From: Neoechinorhynchus agilis
Taxonomy: Eukaryota > Acanthocephala
Direction: 5' to 3'
Length of the DNA stretch: 64,000 bases
NCBI GenBank assembly: GCA_051530055.1
Contig: CM121342.1
Span: forward strand, 14,260,001 to 14,324,000
In this document: positions 23,293-34,647 of the stretch, in pieces
Position numbering within the stretch: position 1 is the stretch's first letter
Layout of the letters: every line of letters starts with the position of its first letter
The notes under the pieces: generated by a model
Databases searched by the model: none
Told to the model about the DNA's origin: nothing
Seen by the model: only the letters and a program-made list of their open reading frames with translations
Program-made: the position numbers and the translations under genes

Positions 23293-23766
23293 TGGATTTT
23301 ATCTTTAACTATCAAGGATATATGCATAAACTCATTAATTAACAGTCATTTCCTAGCAAACCAAAGATGATCATTAACTGCGAAAGCCGATCGCGTTTTA
23401 AGATATCTATAGGATTTTTTTGACATCAAGTAGTGCGACCGAAGGGTTCTTGAACCATGAAGTTTATAGGACCATGCATGGGTTACATTTTACAGCATTA
23501 TAATAAAAACACGTTTATTTGTTACTTAACAAGAATTGGACCCATTTACCAAGCAATCATTACCGATTTGCTCAGTGCATTTATCACACTGACGAGCAAC
23601 ATATTCAATTCTCTAGTCCGTCGATGTTAGTCATTCATCAGTAAGTGTGAATTAACCTATGGATTTTAAAAGTAAATCGAACTCTCTTGGAGATAAAACC
23701 GATTCTTTTCATAGCGCATAAAAGGTGATCGCGCATTAACCGCTACCATATCGACTCCGATTCACA
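23293..23766. other. Intergenic, no gene recognised
   Basis: No conserved frame on either strand. Confidence 0.4.
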
Positions 23767-24496
23767 ATGTTAAAAAATCCTTTTTTGTATTTTCAGTATT
23801 GTGTCTTGAATGTGATATCCATTTACTTGTGTGCCAGTTTATGTTGGGTTTTCTGTATACCTTTGTTTAAAAGTTTTCAGCGAGAGAAGAATGAGACGCA
23901 CATTACATCGAAAAACAACCCGAAAACCACCGCCAATCAGAAAATATTCTTGGAATTAAAATTCATCAATGAAGCAACTCTGAACAAATTACAACATCTT
24001 TTAAGAAGATGCAAGACCCATTCGGTGTCAATATATTCTAAAGCAGCAACGAAGTTGGCGGGTATATTCAAAAAGAAACCAAAACAAGAGGATAAAAATT
24101 ATAATCTATAAAGTACCATGCAGACAATGCGGAAAATATTATGTTGGACAAACAAGTCAAGGACTAAAAAAGTGTATTGACCAGCATAAATATTGTGTGC
24201 GCAGAGCAGATACGTCGTCCGCCATCAGTAATCATGTTGTAAAAACGAATCATGAAATCGGATTTGAGGATGCTCATCAGATCATGATCGAGAGTGACTG
24301 GAAAAGGAGGGTAATCAAAGAGGCGGTAATGATAAACAACAACTGTATGGAGGGGAATACCCCAAGCTGGAAGCTGAAGATTCCATACAAACTAAGACAT
24401 GCTCAGGGGGGTGACAGATCACCCGCGGGCCTAACAACCCCGGGCACCCGAGTTCTGCCCAAGCTACACTCACCACGTACTATTCTAGATACCTGA
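23767..24496 (+). mobile_element. Penelope-like element, 3' coding part with GIY-YIG endonuclease
   Basis: The plus strand encodes a helical linker (EATLNKLQHLLRRCKT...) and then a GIY-YIG domain beginning YKVPCRQCGKYYVGQTSQGL, with SSAISNHVVKTNHEIGFEDA and a downstream Glu. The CPxC-type entry (PCRQC) and the VGQT signature are those of Penelope-like endonucleases. No reverse transcriptase core was recognised directly upstream. The copy looks incomplete and broken. A hammerhead motif lies about 225 nt downstream in the same orientation. Confidence 0.8.
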
Positions 24497-24599
24497 AGAT
24501 ATCTGGATGCAGACGAAAATTCGTACAAATAAATCAGTCATCGGGGAGGTTAATAAAGTTGCAATTATCAATATATTTTCAGTATCGGAGTTTTTGTAA

Positions 24600-24762
24600 A
24601 ATACGACTTGATTTTCCAGCCGCATGATTAATCAAATTTTGTTTTTAAATTGACACTTGCGAAGGCTGCTGTAGTGATAAAGAAAAAGAAAATCTTTTGT
24701 ACGAATAAAACACTTAAACAATTCCTGAAGAAGCCTCAAAGACGGCGAAAGCTCGAAATAGA
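24600..24762 (+). ncRNA. Hammerhead ribozyme motif downstream of GIY-YIG relic (family D)
   Basis: At 24725 the core CTGAAGA is followed by one extra A, stem II GCC...GGC, GAAA, self-complementary AGCT and C at the cleavage position; stem I is 3 bp (TTC with GAA). The leader GATTTTCCAGCCGCATG (24610) recurs at 33840, where the hammerhead motif is on the opposite strand. Confidence 0.65.
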
Positions 24763-24872
24763 ATTTTTTCTTTATCATTAACAACATCCAGCCGAAGTGT
24801 CCATTTAATAACAAAATTTGAGTCTCGAATTTTAACATTTTTATGTGTGGCTGAGCCGATAGTCTTTTGATT

Positions 24873-25013
24873 GATATGTGTAAGATTTTTTTACCATACA
24901 CGACTGAATGGACATAGTCCAGCGATTTCGGTCTGGGAAGCGCGGGTTTGCGCTTAATGCCCATCCATTCAGCCGTGTATGGTAAAAAAAGAATAATCTT
25001 ACATATCAATCTT
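24873..25013. repeat. Foldback hairpin, ~40-bp arms
   Basis: GATATGTGTAAGATT...CCATACACGACTGAATGG pairs with CCATTCAGCCGTGTATGG...AATCTTACATATC around a ~60-nt loop. No coding potential was seen; it could be a small foldback or MITE-like element. Confidence 0.7.
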
Positions 25014-25960
25014 GTCTCGGAGTTTGAGAGCAGTTCTTTATCCTCCTAGTCAATGTAATACTAAAAAATTATTATTCTGAACCTATCACAATTTACAATG
25101 GTGCCTAAAATTTGGCATTTTTATTAGTCCTTTCATATGTTCAGTCGACTATTTTTTAGATTGATCTGCCCCGCGATTTTTGTACATCCATATTCAATAA
25201 GGATTCCATATATTTTTGGATCCCTGATTTACAATGTATACTGTCCTCCATCTATGTTCTCCGTGATTCCGCCTTACTGCTCAAATACGCTTAGGTACGG
25301 CCTAGATTTTGTTTTTCAGCTAGCGTATGCCACACTGAAGATCTAGATGCCTTTTTTATGATGATGTCTTTTTCGCTCGAAACAGCAGGGGAGATGCCCG
25401 TCCTTGGATATTAAGATTCTCCCTTCGTCTGACAGTTTTATGTGAATTTAACAACCTTATATATTCCGAAAAACACTGGTCAATGATCGAAGCTCAATTA
25501 TTTGACCAAACCTTCAAAGGCCGAAACGCCGTTTTTCATGCTCCTTCGGCATGTTCCAAAATTAACCTTGTTCTGGATTTTAACTCGACAGTTAACAAAA
25601 ATGCAAGACTAATTTTAAGGAGATACGATTGAAATGCACACCTATGACCCGTATTATATGTTTATTCTACTATATGTACCAATTATCTCGATGTTCAAAA
25701 GTAAGAATTTTGAGCAAAATCGATAATGTGAATTTATGTAAAAACGCGATATTGAAATTCCTTCTAATTCACTTTCCATGGTTACAAAGAGCAAAAAAGT
25801 ATGTAAGGCAATGCCAATTGGGCTTTTAAAGGAAAACAATGCTGACAATACTCGCCATTCTAAAGTGTGAAGTATCTGTGCCATGAAGCCTTAGCAGATT
25901 ACTAAAAATGAATTTATTTTTAAACTTCCTACCAAGATTTTCGGCTAATTTTTTACATTT
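25014..25960. other. Intergenic, no gene recognised
   Basis: AT-rich, with only short overlapping frames on both strands and no motif I can name. Confidence 0.45.
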
Positions 25961-25963
25961 ATT

Positions 25964-26548
25964 TTGAAAAGTACTAAAGTGGCACAGCGCTTTCTAATAA
26001 GCTTATGTGTAGCGGGCAATCCTGAAAATGCCGAGGATTTGTTCAAATTATTCTCAGATCCACCAGAGAGCAACGGGCAAATACGGCAAATTGAGATAGC
26101 AAGAAAACCTCAAACTAAAGTTCAAATTCCACCGCCAATAGAAGGTCAGCTGTACAAGTTTAGATCGCATGGATATCGATCAATAATAGCTAGAGATTCA
26201 GATGTACTGCTAAAGTTAAACTTCTACAAGGAGTTGTTAAAACTTTCGAAATTACTACCGACCAAATGCCCAGTAATATTGGAGCTAACGGCAGGTCATA
26301 GACAAGAGTTAGATCCGTTCTTCGACGATTATCAGTCCGAAGCCGTTTTAAAGACCGGACAAGCTGCGAGGTTCATTTTAAGGCGAAAAGATGGATCCAT
26401 TATATGTAACCAAGGATGTTTTTACAAGCAATTTAATTTCCTAGATTTACACAGCGAGATAGCTTGCATTGAATATTTGTTGCTTAAAAACAAATTGAGA
26501 ATAAGACGATACAGAGATTTGCTTGTTTTCAATCGAGATATTCTTTGA
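25964..26548 (+). CDS. Hypothetical protein, unrecognised
   Basis: A 194-codon uninterrupted frame (KVAQRFLISLCVAGNPENAEDLFKL ... LRIRRYRDLLVFNRDIL, shown in part) with balanced, protein-like composition and no low-complexity runs. No domain is recognised. It may be a single-exon gene, one exon of a larger gene or a piece of a mobile element, since it borders the repeat block. TTTTGAAAAG just upstream could be an acceptor. Confidence 0.4.
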   Translation: MKSTKVAQRFLISLCVAGNPENAEDLFKLFSDPPESNGQIRQIEIARKPQTKVQIPPPIEGQLYKFRSHGYRSIIARDSDVLLKLNFYKELLKLSKLLPTKCPVILELTAGHRQELDPFFDDYQSEAVLKTGQAARFILRRKDGSIICNQGCFYKQFNFLDLHSEIACIEYLLLKNKLRIRRYRDLLVFNRDIL

Positions 26549-26711
26549 GAACTAGAAAAATGTCTTTTATATGCAAACAATCACGATGCCCCCCCCAACG
26601 ACAGAAATAGTTCCTTAGGAAAAAGTAACATCCTCTAAACGCATCTATACCTGAACATTTTTGGTCGAAAAGATCTGGTAATAAAATAATCACAAAAGTA
26701 TCGATCATGAG

Positions 26712-26942
26712 CGCTTGGACAAACAAATGCGAACATTAAAAAAGTTGCGTGAAAACATTATTTGCTAAAGAATAAACACAAACGCATATAGACCATACAA
26801 CAAATGCGTAAAAGTTAAAATGGACGAAACAGATACAATTCTTCAAAAATACGCTAACGAACAATTCTGACACATCATAAAGCCCAAACACGCGGATGCA
26901 GTGGCAAATACACAAACTACTGCATGGAACAAACAATTGCGA
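26712..26942 (+). repeat. ~210-bp tandem repeat unit, left part of interrupted array
   Basis: The unit running from GGACAAACAAATGCGAACAT to GCATGGAACAAACAA recurs at 31473-31610 and 31958-32200. The array was split by the LINE at 26943-31465, whose two ends carry ATTGCGA. Confidence 0.75.
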
Positions 26943-27370
26943 TTTTTATTTATTTATTTATTTAAATATTCGTACACATATTCACTCATTAAAATTTTTT
27001 TACACTGCACATCATCCATCCGAGTCCATAGTCCCTTGTCTAATACCATTCCCTGTGTTACCCCCACTCCTGATTCGATAAATTGCTGATCTCTGAGACT
27101 CGAGATCAGGAAGGAAGTAACCAAATTGACATAACAAAAGAATTATTCCCCGCGGGATAATTCGGCATGCTCAGAAGCCTTTTTAGACAGGACTGCCCTC
27201 CCTGTCTAGCTTATATGTAGCTGCCCAATAACAAAAAATATTGGGGGAGTACGTATATGATTACGGATAAAATAAGTACATCTTATAAAATAACAAAAAG
27301 ACTAAGTAACAAATGTCTCTCACGATATAAATTCAGAGTCCGTTCTCCTTCTTCCAACAATCCACTTTCT

Positions 27371-27610
27371 TCAATTTAACTTAGCGATAATCACTCAGAA
27401 AATTGATTTATATTGAAAATTTTCGGCCTTTTCGTTGGCCTTCTTCAGTCAGATCTACAATGTTTGCAAGTGGTCGTAAACACTTGCAAACATTGTAGAT
27501 CTGACTGAAGAAGGCCAACGAAAAGGCCGAAAATTTTCAATATAAATCAATTTTCTGAGTGATTATCGCTAAGTTAAATTGAAACAATAATGATTAATTT
27601 CTTTACAAAA
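27371..27610. mobile_element. Perfect palindrome carrying two hammerhead motifs, inserted in LINE 3' region
   Basis: The arms 27370-27472 and 27481-27583 are exact reverse complements (103 bp) around an 8-nt spacer. They are followed by about 27 nt of A/T-rich tail. An 11-bp direct repeat ATCCACTTTCT flanks the unit at 27360-27370 and 27611-27621. Each arm has the core CTGAAGA, stem II GGCC/GGCC, GAAA and self-complementary AATT, with a 3-bp stem I (TGA/TCA). Confidence 0.85.
27505..27540 (+). ncRNA. Hammerhead ribozyme motif (family C), mirrored at 27413-27448 minus
   Basis: CTGAAGA at 27505, stem II 27513-27516 with 27525-27528, GAAA at 27529, stem III AATT, cleavage expected after T27536. 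The mirror copy is identical on the opposite strand. Confidence 0.6.
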
Positions 27611-30600
27611 ATCCACTTTCTCCCTGTCTCGTCTTTTCAGTCGCCTCACAATCCGGTTGAAAATATGTTCATCATTTATAGAACATCTCTTCCAATTCTT
27701 ATTTGGGTAATTCCAGATCTTTGTTATAAAAATACGCTATAAAAACGATTAAACCGATTCTCTTATTGATGTTTCCAAATCTTTCAAAACTTTCCATACT
27801 CTTTTTATAAACCAGACGCCAAAATCAATCCGCAACTCAGGCGGCCTTCCTCTCCCAAAAAAATGAGCCAGCTAGAATCGTCTTCATAATTTCCACAGGA
27901 TGACATATCATCACACCCAACCACCTGATCCTCCTCACAATTGCTGCAACTTTGAGAAATGTAGATCCTAGAGCCGAGTTCAAGACAACTCTTCTTCTAG
28001 TAGAAGGAAAGTTTATCTCAAGCACTCTAGAACATCTTGAAACCTTCATCATTTGAGTACGCGAATCACTGCTTACGAGCCACATTGGAATCAGTCAAAG
28101 GGACAAGCGGTGTTTTTCTTCTATCAGTGCTTAAATTCGCATCCTCTAAGCACTTGTCAAGTTTATATAGTACCGAATCCACTATGCGACATAAAACTTC
28201 CTTCTTCTTATGAAAAATAAAAAAGAAAATATCATCTGCGTAGAATAAAATTCCCACTCAGGACAACTTCTTCAGTTTCCTGAGAATACCAATCATGCCA
28301 ATTAAAAATAATGTCGGGGATAATGGTGAACCCTGCGGAACCCCTAACTTAGAATAAAAAAGACTTTTCAACGGATCAACCTCTAAAAAATATGCCTTTG
28401 ATTCCATTAAAAACTGAATACGACCAAGAAGCTTCGTGGGGAGCTTCAGGTCTAAAAAAGTCTTATATATAAAATTCCTGCTAATAGTGTCGAACGCCTT
28501 ATTAACATCAACCTGTAATAAAACCTTATTAAACTTAACCACCGATTTCTGTAAAATACATAACTCATTCATTAGTGTTTCTACTCCCTTTCCAGGTACA
28601 AAACCATGAAAACATTTCGGAATAAGATCCCTTCTACTGAGAATCCCCATTAATTCATCGTTTATTACTTTCTCCATATTTGAATCGATATAAGCCTAAT
28701 ATCACTCGGAGATTTAATCTTTCCTTTAACTTTAGATATGATGACCTTCCTCACTAGTTTAATCTTGCATAAATCATCAAAAGTTACACGATTAGGCATA
28801 CGCTTCAATATCTAGATTTTTATATCTTGACAAACTAAACCAAAAATCTTCGGTGATACCGACAACTCGTTTGATGCTTTCGAAGACGCCTTCCAAAAAA
28901 CTAAAGACTTCTTAATTTGCCAATTCCATCTAGGAGAGAAATTATCCGAAGGAATAAAAGTAGGTTTTAAGGATATACCAAATATATGATTCAATAAAAT
29001 TTGCTCCACAACTATTGGATACGAGACTGACCCAATCCAATCTGAGGCTTTTAGTTTCCAGTCCGTTCTCTTTCTATTTAGAATAACACTCCAGAAATTC
29101 TTAGAAAAGGCTCTAGTCTCACTTGTTCTTAGTCTACCTGTCCTAATACTTTCAATAAATATTTCTTTGTAAAAACGAATCATCCACCGACCCCGCAAAC
29201 CTTCATTACCCCCTGCCTCTGCAATTCTTGCATTACGATAAAACGTGCGAAAAAATCACTAAATTCCTCGAAGATGCTGCAGATATCATCTTATTTAAGT
29301 TTTCCAATTTTACAGTCGAAAATTTGCAAATATCAACCCGCAAGCAATTGTTAAAATTAACTAATCTGGTCGAATCATTCCAAACGACTCTTGATTTAAG
29401 ATCCATAATTCCCAACTGAAATATAATCAAATCGTGTCCCATCCTAAGTTGTTCAAGAAACTGCCCCAACACTCTCACCTGAATATTTAACTCTTTTTTA
29501 CATATAAAAGCGTCCAAATAAGAATGTACAGATTTTGTAAAATTATGAAACGATGGGAAGGGAGTGAGGTGAAAAATGTATTCTTCATCCCAATGTGAGA
29601 AACCACTCAACCCGTTGGAGTTTAAGTCACCCACAATAATGTCGGGATCCCATGTCTTAAACCACTCCTCTCTGGTATTCTTAAACCATGTAAGTCTTCT
29701 TGGCGCAATATATAAATTAGCCATAATCCATCAACCACTCAAACGATATGAATCACCCATCCCCTCAATCGATATTAATTAAACCGCAAAATACTCGTGC
29801 TTTACCTGAAATAAAAGCTTAGGTCTAAATCTCTTATGAACATAAGATTGTAGTCCACCTGAGAAACCGATATTATTATGAATCACTGCGCCATCACTGG
29901 GCATTAATGTAAATGATATCAAATCACCTCTATTAACAAGATTCATATTTCCCGTTTCTTGAAAGCAAATAACGTCCGCATAATCTAATCGACCCGCTAA
30001 ACAAATATTCTCTGACAAAACCAAGGCTATAGATACATTATAAGAAATTAATATAAAATTATTCGTTATACAAGTAAGTAAATTAACATTAAACATTTTA
30101 AAATATTTAGCGACAACGACCTTTATGCCGACCATTAACATGCCTACCCATCTTTCTAATCGGGCCATGCGATGACAACTCATCCTCCTTATTATCAGGT
30201 TCATCCTCTTTTTCACCTGAAGCACACCTCTTACCCATCATCAATTTCTCCTGAACCTGTTTAATTACTTCATCCACCTCCTTACTATTTTCCGTCTTCT
30301 TGACCAAAGCAACCATATTTAATAAATCACAAATTATTTTATCCTTCTCCTCGAATTTCTTATTTAAATTTTCCACCCTCTCTTTAAGTATTTCTAACTC
30401 CTCCTTAACCTTATCTTCTACCTGAAAATTATTTCTCCTAACCTTATCCTCTCCTTGAAGACCATTTTCCCCCATATTACTACCATCCACCTTTTCCACC
30501 CTACCCTTCATATAATTACCCGGCTTCGCCATCTTCCAATAACTCAGCGTTGCCGTACAAGTGCGCCTACATGCCTCATGATTTCCTAAACAATTTGCAC

Positions 30601-31472
30601 ATTTAACTGAACACAAAGTACTGCAATTAGTTGTGTTGTGAGGGCCACCACATCTCATACATTTAGCCTGACTGGCACATTGGAAACTTGTATGCCCCCA
30701 TTTGCAGCAATTTGAGCATTGAGTTAAAACGTAATCACAAATCGGCTCCGATTGGCGGGATACGAAATTAATCCAATATGCCATAAACCCAAAATATCTC
30801 TCCTGGACTTTGTCTACCTCATCCTGCGAGCCCGATACAAGTAAAGCATAAGGCTCCGAAGAAGGACCCCTTTTCAAATATTTAATTGGCACAAGACCAA
30901 AAGTGTTTTGAAATAATATAAACTCATCTTTCGACATGTTCGGCGGAGGGTTTAACACCAAAACTGATACTCTCCTTGATATATTTTTATGCTTAACATT
31001 TTTACAGCGAAGAAGCTCCTCAAATAGTTTCATTCCTTCAACTTTCAAGAAAATCATTAGCACCGCCTCCTTGGTCCTAAAACATTTTTTAATCTGATAG
31101 CTTCTGTCACCACTAAAGTTATTAGGTTTTAAACCTTCCGAAAAATATATCTTCGTCAAATCATTTGCCGTCAAATCTCCTAAATTCTCTTTACTAACTT
31201 CAAAACAAAATCATCTCTCCTCGGCAACCGAAAAACACCTCTAAATACTGAATCTACTAAACATTCATCTTGGTGGGGGTCGACAAACCATTACTCTCTA
31301 AAACCACTTCCTCCATGATGGTATCCTTCAGCATAACCTCCTTATTACCTTCCCCATCGCTAACCTTATACTGACCATAATCTACATCCATCTTTCCCCC
31401 TCCACGGTAATCCGGAGGCCACGGATCAATGGAATCTTGATTGTTTTGAAGACGGCTGAACGTTGATTGCGA

Positions 31473-32200
31473 CTATTTGAACACGCTAACAAACGCTTTT
31501 GCAACCGCGCAAACACGGATACAGCCAAACGATCAGACGAATACAATAAATTGCATGGGACAAACAAACGCGAGCATTAAAAAAGTTGCGTGGAAACACT
31601 ATTTGCTAAATTTATTTATTTTATTTATTTATTATCAAAAGCCTCATACATTCTTGTTTTTAGTTTGTGGCATCTTCTTTTTTTGGCCTCACGGCCATAT
31701 TCGTTTTGTAGCCTATCGGCTGACTCCAACGGAGGCGGCTATTCCTTTGGAGTCTTTTTTTCGAACTTGGGCTTAGTGTTGGATTGATCAGATCCCTCAG
31801 CCTCTGTTTTTATCAGCCAACAACGGAGGCGCTTAGCCGCACTCGAAGGAACAGGGCCAACCCCCTTTGGGGCCGATGGGTGATCTCAAACCTGACCCCA
31901 CCCCTTCCAGCAGCCTCGCACAACCGTGGAACCCAGCGACCGGTGGTGCTGAACCAAATTTGCTAAAGAATAAACACAAACGCATATAGACCATACAACA
32001 AATGCGCAAAAGTTAAAATGAACGAAACAGATAAAATTCTGCAAAAATACGCTAACGAACGATTCTGACACATCATAAAACCCAAACACACGGATGCAGT
32101 GGCGAATATACAAAAGAGTGCATGGAACAAACAAATGCGACCATTTAAAAAGGTGCGTATAAATACTTTTGTTTGTAGATTGAATTGTTCATATAGGTTG
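31473..32200 (+). repeat. ~210-bp tandem repeat, right part of interrupted array
   Basis: Contains the end of the unit split by the LINE (31473-31565), a full unit split by a SINE (31556-32135) and the start of a third. The repeated CGCATATAGACCATACAACA block matches 26785. It ends where Penelope RT relics begin, so it may be the leader repeat of that element. Confidence 0.7.
31611..31957 (-). mobile_element. SINE family S1, 5'-truncated, nested in tandem repeat
   Basis: Flanked by the 10-bp direct repeat ATTTGCTAAA (31601-31610 and 31958-31967). The minus strand matches the body of the 46179 SINE (CGGTCGCTGGGTTCCACGG, then TTTGAGATCACCCATCGGCC) but starts at the remains of box B, so the Pol III head is missing. 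The tail is a TAAA-type repeat. Confidence 0.85.
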
Positions 32201-32239
32201 TTTTCTGGCGTCGGCAATATCTACTTACACTAAAGAAGC

Positions 32240-33110
32240 ATGGAAATATTGATGAGCAAATATACCAAAAACACCGTTCCAGCAACGGACTTACACCGAA
32301 CATGTACTTATTGGCCAAAGTTTCAAGGCTCGGCCAATTATTCATCGCATTTTGCATATAATACGAGAACAGCTCGGACATTGGCTACCATGCTAAGAAA
32401 CTTAATGCCTCCGGATGAGCACACAGTATTATCAGGTGTGGAGTTCATAGATTGAAGGCGCACGCATGTGCAGAATATAGAATGGTTTCTGCTGATGCCG
32501 ATTCCCCATTCACAAACGTTCCATTGGACTCTGCAATCAACCTTGCCATTCCCATACTTCAACGCAATGTAGAAGGTTGGAATTTAACTGAATCCGAATG
32601 AAATGAACTCTTACACATGTGTACGAGGAACATGAATTTTAATTTCGAAGGCAAGAGCTATGATCAAGTAGATTGACTGTCCATGGGGAGTCCATTTGCC
32701 CCAGTTCTAGCCGAATTGTTCATGCGCGATTATTAGGCTAAGAACGTTCAAAAATTGGAGTGACGTCATCAAAAATTTCGGCGAAGTCATCAAAAATTTG
32801 AGTGACGTCATATCGGGTGTGAAATTCTGACAAAGATACGTAGATGACACTTTTATCTTAGTCGATAAAACCACAGAACCGGAAAAATTTGTTCACATGC
32901 TGAATTCCAAGCAGGCCATATTCATTCGCCAGGTGAAAACGCTTGAAGGGAATATGACGGACTTTAGGCTCAATCTTAGGACAGTGAAGATTGATCCACC
33001 CCCACGTAATTTTTCGACCTTGATAAAGGTACAAGATTGTGCCGAAATATCGGATTTTAAAAATGAAATAATTTTAATTTCTACGCCAGAAAACAAGAAG
33101 GTGTGAACAT
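32240..33110 (+). mobile_element. Degenerate Penelope-like element, reverse transcriptase part
   Basis: The plus strand retains recognisable RT motifs in order: a YWPKF...YSSHFAYN region like the PKIHK block, SPFTNVPLD at about 32500, MGSPFAPVLAELFM at about 32680 and QRYVDDTF at about 32830. All are typical of Penelope-like RTs. The copy is broken and old. It is followed at 33010-33060 by a hairpin plus GAAATATC unit like those at 6465 and 7084. Confidence 0.75.
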
Positions 33111-34647
33111 GAACGCGAAGAGACGCACACGCGGATACAGAAACATTCAGATTATCATGTTCGAACATCTTCATGTTAGAATGCGGCTGATTTGTTTAAT
33201 TGTAATAAACTGCACACGCATAGATTATTTTTTATCAAAATAGTGGTTGCCGCACGGCGCCGAGGAATATAGAAATCGCGGTTTGGCTCAATCCCCACAA
33301 AGCGCAATACACATTCTTATTACTTATTGAGTCGTTCTGATTGAGTATCCAGTAGATCAACGCGCCTATTAGCGCTAAATGTTTATTTTGTGATGTAGTT
33401 ATATTCTTGGATCGGTCAAACCGTTAATGGATCCAAAAATGATTGGGCTGATTAGTGATGCAACAACGATTGCTAGTAGTCCATAGTATTTTAGAAATTT
33501 GGAATCTTTAAGTCTATAGAATCCGAGGATGCAGAGGACAACTGCAATAAGTGCATAACTCATTGAGTGCCATAGAAATATCGATTGCCAAACTTAGAGC
33601 TTAGAATGAAAGCATTGAGCGATTAACAAAAGCGAACCTTGGCGAACTGTCACATTCGATGTATGATTCTTCATGATAATTTTTTGCATTGAACCTTGAT
33701 CTGTAATTTCTCAATCAGACGCGATTCTTTTGTAGCGTTTGCTGTGAATGTGTTTCAAATGGTGGGTCTTTGACCTCCCGGTTTTCTTTTTGTGAATAGT
33801 TGAAAATGTTTGGTTAATATTGTGAAATGTTACTTGATTTTGCGGCCGCATGGTTGATCAAGTTTTGTTTTCGGAAATGAAAGAAAATCTTTATTTTCGA
33901 GCTTTCGCCGTCTTACGGTTCACTCAGGCGACTTTGGTTTCCACAAACGAATCCTTGCCGTAACGGCTGACAGTACGTTCATTTTATGTGTAATAGGTAA
34001 AAAGAGGAGTACACCCTTGAACTAGAGATATTGCTGACTACGGATTGCTCCACATCGAATCTGAATAATCAAGACACTTTGAGCGCAACTGAATCAAAGC
34101 TTAGTGTTTATAAAAATAAAGACTGATTTATTGATCTCAATATTTCGTCCGTCTCGTCGGACTTCATCAGATTTCTTGTAAATTTTCTACCTGAAAACGT
34201 CTCCATTTTGCTTATCCTCAAAGAACACATAAATTTCTCGGTAGGAGCAAATAAATGAAATTAAGAATTTATTGATATGATATTTCGATCCACTATCTCG
34301 GATCTTCTTCAGCGATTGCTTGTAAGTTTTCAACAATTTAAGCTGGGGCTTATCCGAGCTAGTGTATCGAAATATCAAATCAATAAATTCTTAATTTCAT
34401 TTATTTTCTCCTATACTTTACAGAGCAATTATAGGATTTTTTTTAAAAAGTGGCTTGCTCTTTATAGTTCCGAATTTTGTTATTTTTTCGGATTTCTTAC
34501 AAAGCAATACAAATGCTTGTTCAAAGAAGCTAATGTGGTCAAATCATGCTTTGAATGTCTCCATTTTGAGCCGGGAATTCTTCATGAAAGAGCTACCCGG
34601 TGAAGATAAATACTTAATGCAACACTCAACGCGCATCGAGACAATGA
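33111..34647. other. Non-coding repeat-rich stretch with three hammerhead-type motifs
   Basis: No gene was recognised. Minus-strand motifs lie at about 33898-33950 (core disturbed, CTGAGTGAA), 34138-34167 (CTGATGA, stem II GTCCG/CGGAC, GAAATATT) and 34276-34312 (CTGAAGA, stem II GATCC/GGATC, GAAATATC). The last two have poor stem I pairing. Confidence 0.6.

Larger units (their letters stand above)
26943..31465 (-). mobile_element. Near full-length LINE (Jockey/I/R1-like) with ORF1 and EN-RT, interrupted
   Basis: Minus-strand order: a gag-like ORF1 (about 31390-30107) with three zinc knuckles (CSNCCKWGHTSFQC, CMRCGGPHNTTNC, CANCLGNHEACRRTC); an APE-type endonuclease (about 30100-29230, with VICFQETG, DIIVGDLNSNG and the later HD); then reverse transcriptase (28677-28066, with VDVNKAFDTI, LGVPQGSPLSP and YADDI) and an A/T-rich tail at 26943. 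ATTGCGA at 26936 and 31466 fits a 7-bp target-site duplication inside the tandem repeat. Frames change within ORF1 and between EN and RT, so this copy is inactive. A palindromic element sits in its 3' part at 27371-27610. Confidence 0.85.
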
